From assembly GCA_964354485.1 (NCBI GenBank), contig CAYGZY010000173.1, positions 1 to 12,712 of the forward strand: a stretch of DNA of 12,712 nt. Direction: 5' to 3'. The DNA comes from CAYGXH01 sp964354485. GTDB lineage: Bacteria > Bacteroidota > Ignavibacteria > UBA10030 > SZUA-254. The position numbers and the translations under genes were made by a program. Of the stretch, positions 1 through 6,844 are shown piece after piece (the first letter of the stretch is position 1; each line of letters begins with the position of its first letter). The notes beneath the pieces were generated by a model. It saw nothing but the letters and a program-made list of their open reading frames with translations. It was not told where the DNA came from and ran no database searches.

Positions 1-29
1 AAGCAATCACCCAAACCGGGCCGGGGGAA

Positions 30-512
30 TTATCCGCGCAGTTTTTTCCTGAGCGCCTTCATCACATGCGGCGGTACAAATTGAGAAACATTCCCGCCCA
101 ACCGCGACACCTCCCGAACGAGGCTTGAATTGAGATATGTAAATTTCTCATGCGGAACGAGAAAAACAGTCGTTATCTCCCCCGCCAACTTTCTGTTCGT
201 AAGCGCCATCTGAAATTCATATTCAAAATCGGAAAGGGCCCTGAGTCCCCGTACTATTACCGTAGCCTTCTTCTTCCGGGTAAAATCGACAAGTAATCCC
301 TCAAAATTATCGGCACGTACATTCCGGTATTTCTTCACCGCCGCTTTTACCATATCCAGCCGTTCCTCCGAGCCGAACATCGGCGATTTCGATGTATTGC
401 TTGCCACCAATACGATAACCTGATCAAAGATTTCCCTTGCACGATGAATAACGTCAAGATGGCCATTAGTGATCGGATCAAAAGTTCCGGGATACACGGC
501 GATCGTCGTCAT
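30..512 (-). CDS. coaD: Phosphopantetheine adenylyltransferase
   Basis: Transfers AMP from ATP to 4'-phosphopantetheine to give dephospho-CoA, the penultimate step of coenzyme A synthesis, in the cytoplasm. The 160-residue protein has the usual family length and shows the whole signature. It starts MTTIAVYPGTFDPITNGHLD, with the nucleotidyltransferase TNGH motif at residues 15-18. The basic RGLRALSDFEYE block is at 88-99, and NSSLVRE at 128-134 corresponds to the family's ISSSxxRE. The start is well supported because an AAGGAGG Shine-Dalgarno lies just upstream. The ATG overlaps the rsmD stop by 4 bp (ATGA), so translation is probably coupled. It is the last gene of the grpE-to-coaD cluster; only 29 bases of the window follow it and no clear terminator is visible there. 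The rsmD-coaD pair is a widespread bacterial neighbourhood. Identification is secure. Confidence 0.97.
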   Translation of the reverse strand: MTTIAVYPGTFDPITNGHLDVIHRAREIFDQVIVLVASNTSKSPMFGSEERLDMVKAAVKKYRNVRADNFEGLLVDFTRKKKATVIVRGLRALSDFEYEFQMALTNRKLAGEITTVFLVPHEKFTYLNSSLVREVSRLGGNVSQFVPPHVMKALRKKLRG

Positions 513-1069
513 GATTCCTCCTTGCGTAGATGTGTAAAGAAGCTAACGTGAGTGATACCAAACTCCTTAGTTGCGGTTACCCTGGAGTGACCGTCCGGTT
601 TAAAAATAAGATTTTTTGTATGCTCGATGATAAGGTACCCATGATCGGTCAGTATGTTTTTCTGAAAGACTTGAGCCGGGATTTCGCCCGTCATTCCGTA
701 CGCATAAGGTGGATCGGCAAAGATGAGGTCGTAATTTTCTCTTGTCTTGGCAATATAGCTCAGCGAATCGCTCTGGATGATTGCACAATTGTCCAGACAG
801 CCCAGAGCCGCTGCATTGCGTTCGATGATATCGAGTGCGTCGCCCGCATCATCGACAAAAACGACATGCCGTGCTCCGCGGCTTAGCGCTTCGAAACCGA
901 GACTTCCACTTCCGGCATAGAGATCTAGGACAGCAGCGCCTGTCAATCTCAGACGATTTTGCAGCATATTATAGATGGTCGTTTTCACCCTGTCCGTCAC
1001 CGGACGGATACTGCGGTCGTTCAGAGATTCCAGTGACCTTCCTTTGTATGAACCGGTAATAATCCGCAT
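509..1069 (-). CDS. rsmD: 16S rRNA (guanine(966)-N2)-methyltransferase RsmD
   Basis: Methylates the exocyclic amine of G966 of 16S rRNA in the small ribosomal subunit, using S-adenosylmethionine. The 186-residue protein starts MRIITGSYKGR, the standard RsmD N-terminus. The SAM-binding motif I LDLYAGSGSLGFEALSRG is at about 48-65, an acidic motif II (FVDD) at 71-74, and the catalytic DPPY at 119-122. The frame stays open for 23 codons further upstream, but that would run into the preceding pilM-like gene and add residues absent from the family, so the ATG at 1069 is preferred. It begins 1 bp after the stop of the pilM-like gene and ends in a 4-bp overlap with coaD. Both junctions suggest co-translation. 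Confidence 0.95.
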   Translation of the reverse strand: MRIITGSYKGRSLESLNDRSIRPVTDRVKTTIYNMLQNRLRLTGAAVLDLYAGSGSLGFEALSRGARHVVFVDDAGDALDIIERNAAALGCLDNCAIIQSDSLSYIAKTRENYDLIFADPPYAYGMTGEIPAQVFQKNILTDHGYLIIEHTKNLIFKPDGHSRVTATKEFGITHVSFFTHLRKEES

Positions 1070-1070
1070 A

Positions 1071-1940
1071 CTACGCCTGTCGCAGAGCGAGACCAACCGC
1101 TCCGGAGAAACGGTGCTCCAATCCGGTAAATGCGTCATAGCCGATAAAGGAGGATGTCGTAATCATTTGCCGGAAGGGATTCACCATGAGGACCTTGTAT
1201 CCGAGGGCTTCCTGGAGCGGCAGCTTCAGGTCGGACGGAACAGCGGGTCCGCAGCAGTAGATTTCGTTCAAAGTGGTTTCAGTAATAACTTCTTTAACGA
1301 GGTCGATCACACCCTGCGGAGAAGTGTTAATCCCATATCTATACTGGGTAAGCCGCCCGCCTATCTCCAAGCCAATATCGATCCGGTTGTGGGAACAGTA
1401 GAGTAATACAATTGATTTATTTTTCACCTCAGGAAAATTAAGCAAGAGCGATTGCTCGGCGCCAAAATACGCTCCATCGACTACGTGCAAGGCAATTTTC
1501 CTGCGTTCGAGATTTTCCTGTATTTTATAAATGTATAATTGCTTTACCGCCACTGCAATTACATCCGCTACCTGATTCTGCGGATTTGCACGCAGGACAT
1601 GCAGGTCGTACAGATAATCCTTCGGTTGATATCCCTCCACGAGGTTCGACAGCTCCCAGTGGACATGTTCATTCTGTTCCACCTTCGAAAGTGTTGTGTC
1701 TATTGGAAACTGATGGAGAAGTACATCCGCCATATCCAATCCTACCGAAACTTTCTCGATTTTCTTCAGGGCTCGGGTTTTCGGTTCAAGAATGTACTCT
1801 AAAAACCACAACGCATTCTGACCGGCATTAATAAATTCTTCGAGATGGAGCAGCTTTGTTTCTCTTTCCCGTACCTCGAATACGGCGAGGTGTGCAACTC
1901 CTCCGGAATAACTTACTCCTGCGATACATTCCTTACTCAT
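1071..1940 (-). CDS. PilM-like actin-fold protein (orphan)
   Basis: A 289-residue protein resembling PilM, the cytoplasmic actin-fold ATPase that anchors the type IV pilus inner-membrane complex in other bacteria. The visible resemblance is a layout rather than one strict motif. There is an N-terminal strand pair (CIAGVSYSGGVAHLAVFEV), then VGLDMADVLLHQFPI at about 67-80 and the HVHWELSNLV segment at 92-101 (compare PilM's 'eAvrWE'). VADVIAVAVKQLYIYKIQENL follows at about 124-144, VVDGAYFGAEQSLLLNF at 153-169, a second-domain strand at 176-200, and the PilM-like ending SGAVGLALR. It is shorter than typical PilM (about 350 residues), and no PilN, PilO, PilP or PilQ gene is next to it. AGGAG lies 9 bases before the ATG. 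The start overlaps the comEA-like gene by 8 bp and the stop is 1 bp before rsmD. The fold assignment is moderately sure; the function is inferred. Confidence 0.65.
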   Translation of the reverse strand: MSKECIAGVSYSGGVAHLAVFEVRERETKLLHLEEFINAGQNALWFLEYILEPKTRALKKIEKVSVGLDMADVLLHQFPIDTTLSKVEQNEHVHWELSNLVEGYQPKDYLYDLHVLRANPQNQVADVIAVAVKQLYIYKIQENLERRKIALHVVDGAYFGAEQSLLLNFPEVKNKSIVLLYCSHNRIDIGLEIGGRLTQYRYGINTSPQGVIDLVKEVITETTLNEIYCCGPAVPSDLKLPLQEALGYKVLMVNPFRQMITTSSFIGYDAFTGLEHRFSGAVGLALRQA

Positions 1941-2397
1941 GGTCAGCTCCTATTGTGACGAAGGGTGCGATTTTTTTAAATTTTTTCTCCCCGATTCCCT
2001 CAACGGACAACAGTTCCCTGATTGATTTAAATCGGCCGTGACGATTACGATACGAGAGTATTCTTTCCGCGATTACGTCACCTATTCCGGGCAGCCGTAC
2101 GAACTGAGCTTTCGTCGCCGTGTTGATGTCGATTTTTAAATCAGGCACATCGCTCTGTGCCAGCACACGGTTTTCAGGTGAATCCGGGAGTTGAGTTTTA
2201 GTAACATTCTGTGTATCGGAAAGAATTGAGAATGTCGAATCGATTGAGGCGTAATCATACTGCGACGGTCCGTCGAATGCTGATTTAGCAATTTTGATAG
2301 TGATGCCGACGAGGAATGTGGAGAGGAGGATAAGGACAACCCGGCGTTCCGCCGGGGTGAAACCAAATGTCTGATTAAATTTTGCGAGTAAGTTCAT
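1933..2397 (-). CDS. ComEA-like membrane-anchored helix-hairpin-helix protein
   Basis: A 154-residue protein with one N-terminal membrane segment (about residues 19-36, VLILLSTFLVGITIKIA) after a short positively charged start. A low-complexity linker covers about 40-85, and a C-terminal double helix-hairpin-helix DNA-binding module follows. The module begins with the ComEA signature IDINTATKAQFVRLPGIGDVIAE in two steps: INTAT at 91-95 and LPGIG at 102-106. The RYRNRHGRF-like turn is at about 115-123 and the second hairpin VEGIGEKKFKKI at 132-143. ComEA proteins bind incoming double-stranded DNA on the outer face of the inner membrane during transformation. The ATG follows the dnaJ stop with no gap (TAAATG), with no good Shine-Dalgarno, so it is probably translated by reinitiation after dnaJ. 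Next to the PilM-like gene it hints at a DNA-uptake or pilus role, but no ComEC or pilin is in view. Confidence 0.8.
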   Translation of the reverse strand: MNLLAKFNQTFGFTPAERRVVLILLSTFLVGITIKIAKSAFDGPSQYDYASIDSTFSILSDTQNVTKTQLPDSPENRVLAQSDVPDLKIDINTATKAQFVRLPGIGDVIAERILSYRNRHGRFKSIRELLSVEGIGEKKFKKIAPFVTIGADHE

Positions 2398-3576
2398 TTA
2401 CGAAGAAAATATATCTTTCATTCGCTCGAAGAAGCTCTTGTCGGAATTAGCCGACGTATCTCCTTCATGCGGCTGAACGTGTTCACATTTCCCGAGTTGC
2501 TTTAGAAGATCTTTCTCTTCCTTGGTTAGGTGAGTCGGAACCCATACGTTAACCCGCACAAGCTGATCGCCCCTGTAGTCACCCCTGAGATTCGGGATAC
2601 CTTTTCCTCTCATGCGAAGAATTTTTCCCGACTGTGTCCCTGGTTCGATTTTCAGCTTCGAACGCCCCGTCAATGTAGGGACTTCAACCTCCGTTCCCAG
2701 CGCAACATGTGGATAACTGATGAGAAGATCCAATATTACATCGTCTCCGTTCCGGTTGAATACTTTATGCGGCTCTTCTTCGATGACAACTATGAGATCT
2801 CCCGCTTCACCGCCCCGTTGTCCTGTGTTCCCCTGACTATGCAGCGGAATATAGTTACCCTCCGATACTCCCGCAGGTACGTTTACTTTAATAGTTGTTT
2901 CCCCGTGTATACGTCCCTCTCCTCCGCAGGCCGTGCATCGCTCCTTGATTACTTTCCCCTCGCCATGACAGTTGTTGCATGTGGTCACACTTACGAATTG
3001 TCCGAAAACAGAGCGGGAAACCTGACGGACTTCTCCGCTGCCGTTGCAAACTGTACATGTGGTCTTGGAAGTACCTGCCTTAGCTCCGCCTCCGCTACAC
3101 ACATCGCACGATTTCCATCGTTTTACTTTCAGCTTCTTCTCCACACCGGAGGCTATTTCTTCCAGTGTGAGCTTTAAACGGATCTTCAGGTCTGAACCGG
3201 GTATGCCTACCTGACGCCGACCCCGCGAAGAAAAACGCCCCCCTGTAAATACTTCCTCAAAAATTCCCCCGCCAAAACCACCGCCAAATATATCGCTGAA
3301 GTGACGGAAGATATCATCAAAATTTGTGTAAGTGTGGAAATCAGAACCTGCCCGAAGTCCTTCGTGTCCGAATTGATCATACCTCTGCCGTTTACTGTCA
3401 TCACTCAGGACCTCGTATGCCTCTGCGGCTTCCTTGAATTTCTCTTCCGCTTCCTTGTTGTTCTGATTGCGATCCGGGTGCCACTTCATCGCGGCTTTCC
3501 GGTATGCTTTTTTGATCTCATCCTGAGATGCATTCCGCAGAACTTCCAGCACTTCGTAGTAATCTCGTTTAGACAT
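2398..3576 (-). CDS. dnaJ: Chaperone protein DnaJ (Hsp40, type I)
   Basis: Co-chaperone that delivers unfolded clients to DnaK and stimulates its ATPase. The 392-residue protein has all four type I regions. The J domain (about 4-70) carries HPD at 33-35. A Gly/Phe-rich linker covers about 95-115. The zinc domain has four CxxC repeats (C157/C160, C174/C177, C200/C203, C214/C217). The C-terminal client-binding domains run from about 225 to 350. The ATG at 3576 (MSKRDYYEVLEV) follows a strong GGGGAGGAA Shine-Dalgarno. An in-frame upstream extension to 3654 would lie inside grpE and adds residues foreign to the family. It sits 4 bp after grpE and runs straight into the comEA-like gene. The C-terminal tail (about 365-392) is acidic, then basic, and lineage-specific. 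The partner dnaK is not in the window. Confidence 0.97.
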   Translation of the reverse strand: MSKRDYYEVLEVLRNASQDEIKKAYRKAAMKWHPDRNQNNKEAEEKFKEAAEAYEVLSDDSKRQRYDQFGHEGLRAGSDFHTYTNFDDIFRHFSDIFGGGFGGGIFEEVFTGGRFSSRGRRQVGIPGSDLKIRLKLTLEEIASGVEKKLKVKRWKSCDVCSGGGAKAGTSKTTCTVCNGSGEVRQVSRSVFGQFVSVTTCNNCHGEGKVIKERCTACGGEGRIHGETTIKVNVPAGVSEGNYIPLHSQGNTGQRGGEAGDLIVVIEEEPHKVFNRNGDDVILDLLISYPHVALGTEVEVPTLTGRSKLKIEPGTQSGKILRMRGKGIPNLRGDYRGDQLVRVNVWVPTHLTKEEKDLLKQLGKCEHVQPHEGDTSANSDKSFFERMKDIFSS

Positions 3577-3580
3577 TGCG

Positions 3581-4207
3581 TTATTCCTCCCCTTCCCCAT
3601 CCGGCTTATCCGACTGACCTTCAGCTTGTGCGGAAGAAACAATGACCTTCGCATGACGAATCACTCTATCGTGCAGCATATACCCCTTTTCAACCTCCTG
3701 AATGACTGTGTGGTGAGGATGATCTGAATTCTCTACCTGCAGGAGCGCGTCGTGGTAGTTGGGATCAAATGGTTTACCAACCACTTCCATCGGCGTCACA
3801 CCGTGGGCTTCTAGTACTTTCCTCAACTTGCTGTATATCAATTCGACACCTTTAACTAAACTCTGGTTTTCTTTCGTATTCCTGTCGCCTGCCTTTGCGG
3901 CCGATTCTTCGAATGCTTTAAAAGACCGCTCAAAATCATCTACAACCGGAAGAAATTTTTCGAGAAGTTCTTCATTAGCGTACCTCACAAAGTTTGAATA
4001 ATCGTTATCGATGCGTTTTTTATAATTATCAAATTCGGCCGCTTTCCGAAGTAATTGATCCTTATACAAGGCAAGATTACTTTCAAGCTCGGTCACCTTT
4101 GCGCTCAGCATGTCGATTTCCGACAGCTCAGGGAGTTGAGCCGGCGCCTGCCTGTCATCATTTTCTGCGTTATCTGCTGCCGTCTGGTTTGTGTTCTCCT
4201 CGTTCAT
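3581..4207 (-). CDS. grpE: Nucleotide exchange factor GrpE
   Basis: Releases ADP from DnaK and so resets the Hsp70 cycle; it acts as a dimer in the cytoplasm. The 208-residue protein has a charged, disordered N-terminus (about 1-30) and a long coiled coil (about 32-75, with AAEFDNYKKRI at 56-66). A central helical section contains LPVVDDFERS at about 86-95. The C-terminal beta domain holds the GrpE signature GYMLHDRVIRHAKVIVS at 175-191. The reading frame is open to a TTG at 4258, but the ATG at 4207 is preferred. The predicted promoter -10 (4258-4263) lies over that TTG, and the extra residues do not resemble GrpE. The Shine-Dalgarno before the ATG is weak. First gene of the six-gene cluster, 4 bp from dnaJ. 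No CIRCE element was recognised upstream, so control by HrcA is not supported here. Confidence 0.95.
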   Translation of the reverse strand: MNEENTNQTAADNAENDDRQAPAQLPELSEIDMLSAKVTELESNLALYKDQLLRKAAEFDNYKKRIDNDYSNFVRYANEELLEKFLPVVDDFERSFKAFEESAAKAGDRNTKENQSLVKGVELIYSKLRKVLEAHGVTPMEVVGKPFDPNYHDALLQVENSDHPHHTVIQEVEKGYMLHDRVIRHAKVIVSSAQAEGQSDKPDGEGEE

Positions 4208-4244
4208 AGGAATATACTTTAGTGGAAATACCTGTGAAATGTGA

Positions 4245-4260
4245 TATTGAATATTCAATA
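4245..4260. promoter_or_regulatory. Perfect 16-bp palindrome over the grpE start region
   Basis: TATTGAATATTCAATA is exactly self-complementary. It overlaps the predicted grpE -10 box (4258-4263) and the expected transcription start, the position where a repressor would block initiation. It is AT-rich, so chance is possible, but a perfect 16-bp palindrome at this position is suggestive. It does not match CIRCE. Confidence 0.4.
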
Positions 4261-4286
4261 ATAACCAATTCCGAAAATATTTGCAA
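4258..4286 (-). promoter_or_regulatory. Candidate promoter of the grpE-coaD cluster
   Basis: Read on the minus strand, TTGCAA (4281-4286) is followed after a 17-base spacer by TATTAT (4258-4263), a sigma70-like arrangement. A start near 4251 would give a leader of about 44 nt before the grpE ATG at 4207. The -35 hexamer is self-complementary and is shared with the divergent tRNA-Ala promoter. The match is reasonable but unproven; a heat-shock sigma factor could use other elements. Confidence 0.45.
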
Positions 4287-4308
4287 CAACGGAGGTTATT
4301 CCTATAAT
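4281..4308 (+). promoter_or_regulatory. Candidate promoter of tRNA-Ala(CGC)
   Basis: TTGCAA (4281-4286), a 16-base spacer and a consensus TATAAT (4303-4308) precede the tRNA-Ala gene by about 60 bases. The same TTGCAA serves, by its own symmetry, as the -35 of the divergent grpE promoter. Confidence 0.5.
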
Positions 4309-4369
4309 AGTCATTCTTTCCATCATTGTTTCTTCCAACTGATTTGAGTATATTTTACAAATAAGCAAC

Positions 4370-4442
4370 GGGGCTGTAGCTCAGCTGGTTGAGCGTTCGG
4401 TTCGCATCCGAAAGGTCGAGGGTTCGAATCCCTTCAGCTCCA
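4370..4442 (+). tRNA. tRNA-Ala, anticodon CGC
   Basis: A complete 73-nt cloverleaf. The acceptor arms GGGGCTG (4370-4376) and CAGCTCC (4435-4441) pair fully, including the G3-U70 wobble that is the alanine identity element. The D-arm is GCTC/GAGC and the anticodon arm TTCGG/CCGAA. The 7-base loop TTCGCAT puts anticodon CGC at 4403-4405 (reads codon GCG). The T-arm GAGGG/CCCTT has loop TTCGAAT, and the discriminator is A. The 3' CCA is not encoded (ACAA follows), so it must be added after transcription. Confidence 0.95.
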
Positions 4443-4550
4443 CAACGTGATCCATAACTGCCTGCCGGAGGATATTGAACCAAATAATTTAAGGCACTAT
4501 CCTGCATCAGGTACTTCATCCGCTTCAATAATTAATATAAACAATTCTTT

Positions 4551-6662
4551 ATGGTTCCCAATCGTCTGATCAGAGAAAAATCCCCCTATTTACTTCAGCA
4601 TGCACATAATCCGGTTGATTGGTATCCTTGGGGGGAAGAAGCATTCCTCAAAGCACGGGCCGAAGATAAACCCATCTTCCTCTCTGTTGGCTATTCCACA
4701 TGCTATTGGTGCCACGTGATGGAGCGGGAAGTTTTTGAAAATGAAACGATTGCAAAACTCATGAATGAATATCTGGTCTGTATTAAAGTCGACAGGGAGG
4801 AACGGCCCGATGTAGACCGAATCTACATGAATGCAATTCAGGTAATGACGGATCAGGGCGGATGGCCGATGTCTGTTTTTCTTACGCCTGACTTAAAACC
4901 CTTCTTCGGGGCAACGTATATCCCTCCGACACCGCGCTACGGTCGCCCCGGATTCCCCAAGATCGTCAAACGTATCGATTACCTGTGGAAAAACGAAAGA
5001 CATAAGATACTTGAATCGAGTTCAAGAATCGTAGATTATCTGAAGGCAAATGCGGCACCGCTGAAAAAAAGAGTTTTGTCCGAATCAGTACTTGAAACTG
5101 CATATCAATATCTTGTAAAGAACTTCGACCCCGCTCATGGCGGTTTCGGAGGTGCACCCAAATTTCCACGCCCGGTCACTTACAATTTTCTTCTGAGATA
5201 CTTTAAACGAACTGGGAACAAACAGGCGCTCCAGATGACCCTATCAACGCTTCGAGCGATGGCAGACGGCGGCATGTACGATCAGCTTGGCGGAGGATTC
5301 CACCGCTACTCAGTCGACGGCCAGTGGCGGGTTCCGCACTTTGAAAAAATGCTTTACGATCAGGCGCAGTTGGCGGTCAGTTATCTTGAAGCATTCCAGA
5401 TCACAAAGGATGGGGGGTATGCGGACATCGCGCGGGAAACGCTTGATTATGTCGCACAGAAACTTACCCACAACGAGGGGGGATTTTATACCGCCGAAGA
5501 TGCGGAGAGTGTTCCCGACGCTTCCAAACCTCAAGAAAAGGAAGAGGGCGCTTTTTATACATGGACGAAAGAAGAAATAAGCGCAATTCTCGGACATGCG
5601 GATGCTGAAATATTCTATTTCCACTTCGGCGTGGAAGAATTAGGTAACGCGCTTCATGATCCGATGAACGTCTTTTACGGAAAAAACATACTGTACCGTG
5701 CGCGTACGGTAAAAGAGACCGCGGATACGTTTTCCCTGACTCCCGACAATATCACAAGCATCATAGATTCGTCGATGCGGAAACTCGTTCAGGAGCGTGA
5801 AAAACGGTTCCATCCGCATTTAGACGATAAAATTATTACCGCGTGGAACGGTTTGATGATCTCGGCATTTTCAAAGGGATATACCGTCATCCGTCATGAG
5901 GAGTATCTGAAGAGCGCAGTTAATGCTGTCCGGTTTATCATGAATTATCTCTATGACTCGTTGACCGGAAAACTATTTCGCCGTTACCGGGACGGAGAGG
6001 CGGGTCATGCGGGAGGATTGCAAGATTACGCGTTTCTCATACAGGGATTACTTGACCTTTATGAAGCATCCTTCGATATATCTTATATTGAGCATGCGAA
6101 CAATCTCATGCATAAGCAGATTGATCTTTTCCGGGATAGTACCGGGGGCGGATTTTACGATACAACCGATGAAGATTCTTCCCTTATCCTCCGGAGTAAA
6201 GAATTTTACGATAGCGCTGAACCGACAGGTAATTCAATCAGTGCGTTAAATCTTTTGCGCCTGTCGTATTTTACAAACAACTCTGAATGGCGGTACATGG
6301 CCGTAAAAACGATAGAAGCTCTTGGAGTTCATCTCACCGATAATCCGGAGGCGATGGTACAATTGCTCGTTGCATACCAATGGAGTCTCGGAGTACCGCA
6401 GGAAATAATCATTGCAGGGAATCGCGGTGCCGCCGAAACGCAGGGATTCATAGACGAAGTACAATCCCGCTTCCTTCCCCACAAAGTTGTTATCTTTACA
6501 GACGGCAGTGAAATTCAAAAAAGACTTGCTCATTTTCTTCCAATCATAAACAATATGAATCCGAGCGGGGGCAAGGTGACAGCATACATTTGCGAAAATT
6601 TTTCATGCCAATTACCGATTACCGATATAGAAATTCTTCGTCAAACTTTGGCCAAATTATAA
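4551..6662 (+). CDS. Thioredoxin-fold DUF255 protein, YyaL/spermatogenesis-associated protein 20 family
   Basis: A 703-residue member of the widely conserved YyaL/SSP411 family, of the usual length. The N-terminal thioredoxin-like domain begins with the family hallmark RLIREKSPYLLQHAHNPVDW (5-24). It carries the redox-type motif CYWC at 51-54 within STCYWCHVMEREVF, and GGWPMSVFLTPD at 103-114 in place of the cis-proline region. The rest (about 180-690) is an alpha/alpha-barrel related to N-acylglucosamine 2-epimerases and glycosidases, with APKFPRP at 202-208 and HFEKMLYDQAQL at 263-274. The biochemical role of the family is not established. No membrane segment or signal peptide is evident. 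No Shine-Dalgarno precedes the ATG, but an in-frame TAA just upstream and the family N-terminus fix this start. It lies 108 bp after the tRNA and might be transcribed with it; a hairpin follows the stop. Confidence 0.92.
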   Translation: MVPNRLIREKSPYLLQHAHNPVDWYPWGEEAFLKARAEDKPIFLSVGYSTCYWCHVMEREVFENETIAKLMNEYLVCIKVDREERPDVDRIYMNAIQVMTDQGGWPMSVFLTPDLKPFFGATYIPPTPRYGRPGFPKIVKRIDYLWKNERHKILESSSRIVDYLKANAAPLKKRVLSESVLETAYQYLVKNFDPAHGGFGGAPKFPRPVTYNFLLRYFKRTGNKQALQMTLSTLRAMADGGMYDQLGGGFHRYSVDGQWRVPHFEKMLYDQAQLAVSYLEAFQITKDGGYADIARETLDYVAQKLTHNEGGFYTAEDAESVPDASKPQEKEEGAFYTWTKEEISAILGHADAEIFYFHFGVEELGNALHDPMNVFYGKNILYRARTVKETADTFSLTPDNITSIIDSSMRKLVQEREKRFHPHLDDKIITAWNGLMISAFSKGYTVIRHEEYLKSAVNAVRFIMNYLYDSLTGKLFRRYRDGEAGHAGGLQDYAFLIQGLLDLYEASFDISYIEHANNLMHKQIDLFRDSTGGGFYDTTDEDSSLILRSKEFYDSAEPTGNSISALNLLRLSYFTNNSEWRYMAVKTIEALGVHLTDNPEAMVQLLVAYQWSLGVPQEIIIAGNRGAAETQGFIDEVQSRFLPHKVVIFTDGSEIQKRLAHFLPIINNMNPSGGKVTAYICENFSCQLPITDIEILRQTLAKL

Positions 6663-6678
6663 AGGGAGAACTCGATCA

Positions 6679-6698
6679 CCCCCATCTGAAGATGGGGG
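6679..6698 (+). terminator. GC-rich hairpin after the YyaL-type gene
   Basis: CCCCCATC, loop TGAA, GATGGGGG form a perfect 8-bp stem beginning 17 bases after the stop codon. No T-tract follows (CTATATAGG), so it is an imperfect intrinsic terminator. It could instead protect the mRNA 3' end. Confidence 0.5.
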
Positions 6699-6783
6699 CT
6701 ATATAGGCAAATTCTATTAATCTATTGTTATATATAGAGTTACACCAATTACACATATCCATAAATTTTTTCTTAGATTTTAC

Positions 6784-6812
6784 TTGACTTTGTGATATCA
6801 TTTTGCTATCAT
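6784..6812 (+). promoter_or_regulatory. Sigma70-like promoter of the SPFH unit
   Basis: TTGACT (6784-6789), an exact 17-base spacer and TATCAT (6807-6812) form a near-consensus promoter preceded by AT-rich sequence. The predicted start is near 6819, and AGAGGA lies before the SPFH ATG at 6845. The rest of the 182-base gap from 6663 holds the hairpin above and AT-rich sequence without a convincing gene. Confidence 0.65.
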
Positions 6813-6822
6813 TATGATAGCA
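6804..6822. promoter_or_regulatory. Perfect palindromic operator candidate over the -10 box
   Basis: TGCTATCAT, one central T, then ATGATAGCA: two 9-bp arms match exactly. The palindrome covers the whole -10 box and the predicted start. An additional TATCAT lies at 6796-6801, 11 bp (one helical turn) from the copy at 6807-6812, so there are three copies of the half-site TATCAT/ATGATA. This arrangement suits a small dimeric repressor such as the ribbon-helix-helix protein encoded in the same unit. Confidence 0.55.
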
Positions 6823-6844
6823 CACAATATTAGAGGAATTAAAA

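Noticed and set aside
1070..1138. Upstream in-frame extension of rsmD
   Set aside because: It overlaps the pilM-like gene and adds 23 residues absent from RsmD proteins.
2530..3177. A 215-codon open frame on the plus strand
   Set aside because: It is antisense to dnaJ, whose identity is certain, and its translation shows no recognisable domain.
3577..3654. Upstream in-frame extension of dnaJ
   Set aside because: It lies within grpE, and the true start has a strong Shine-Dalgarno and the family N-terminus.
4255..4326. A 23-codon minus-strand reading frame (MMERMTIIGITSVV...) with a GGAAG upstream
   Set aside because: It overlaps both predicted divergent promoters and would lie upstream of the predicted grpE start. 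No homology was recognised, so it is probably chance.
6679..6698. Hairpin as an IS200/IS605-type element end
   Set aside because: No transposase gene or remnant is nearby; a transcript-end hairpin is the simpler reading.
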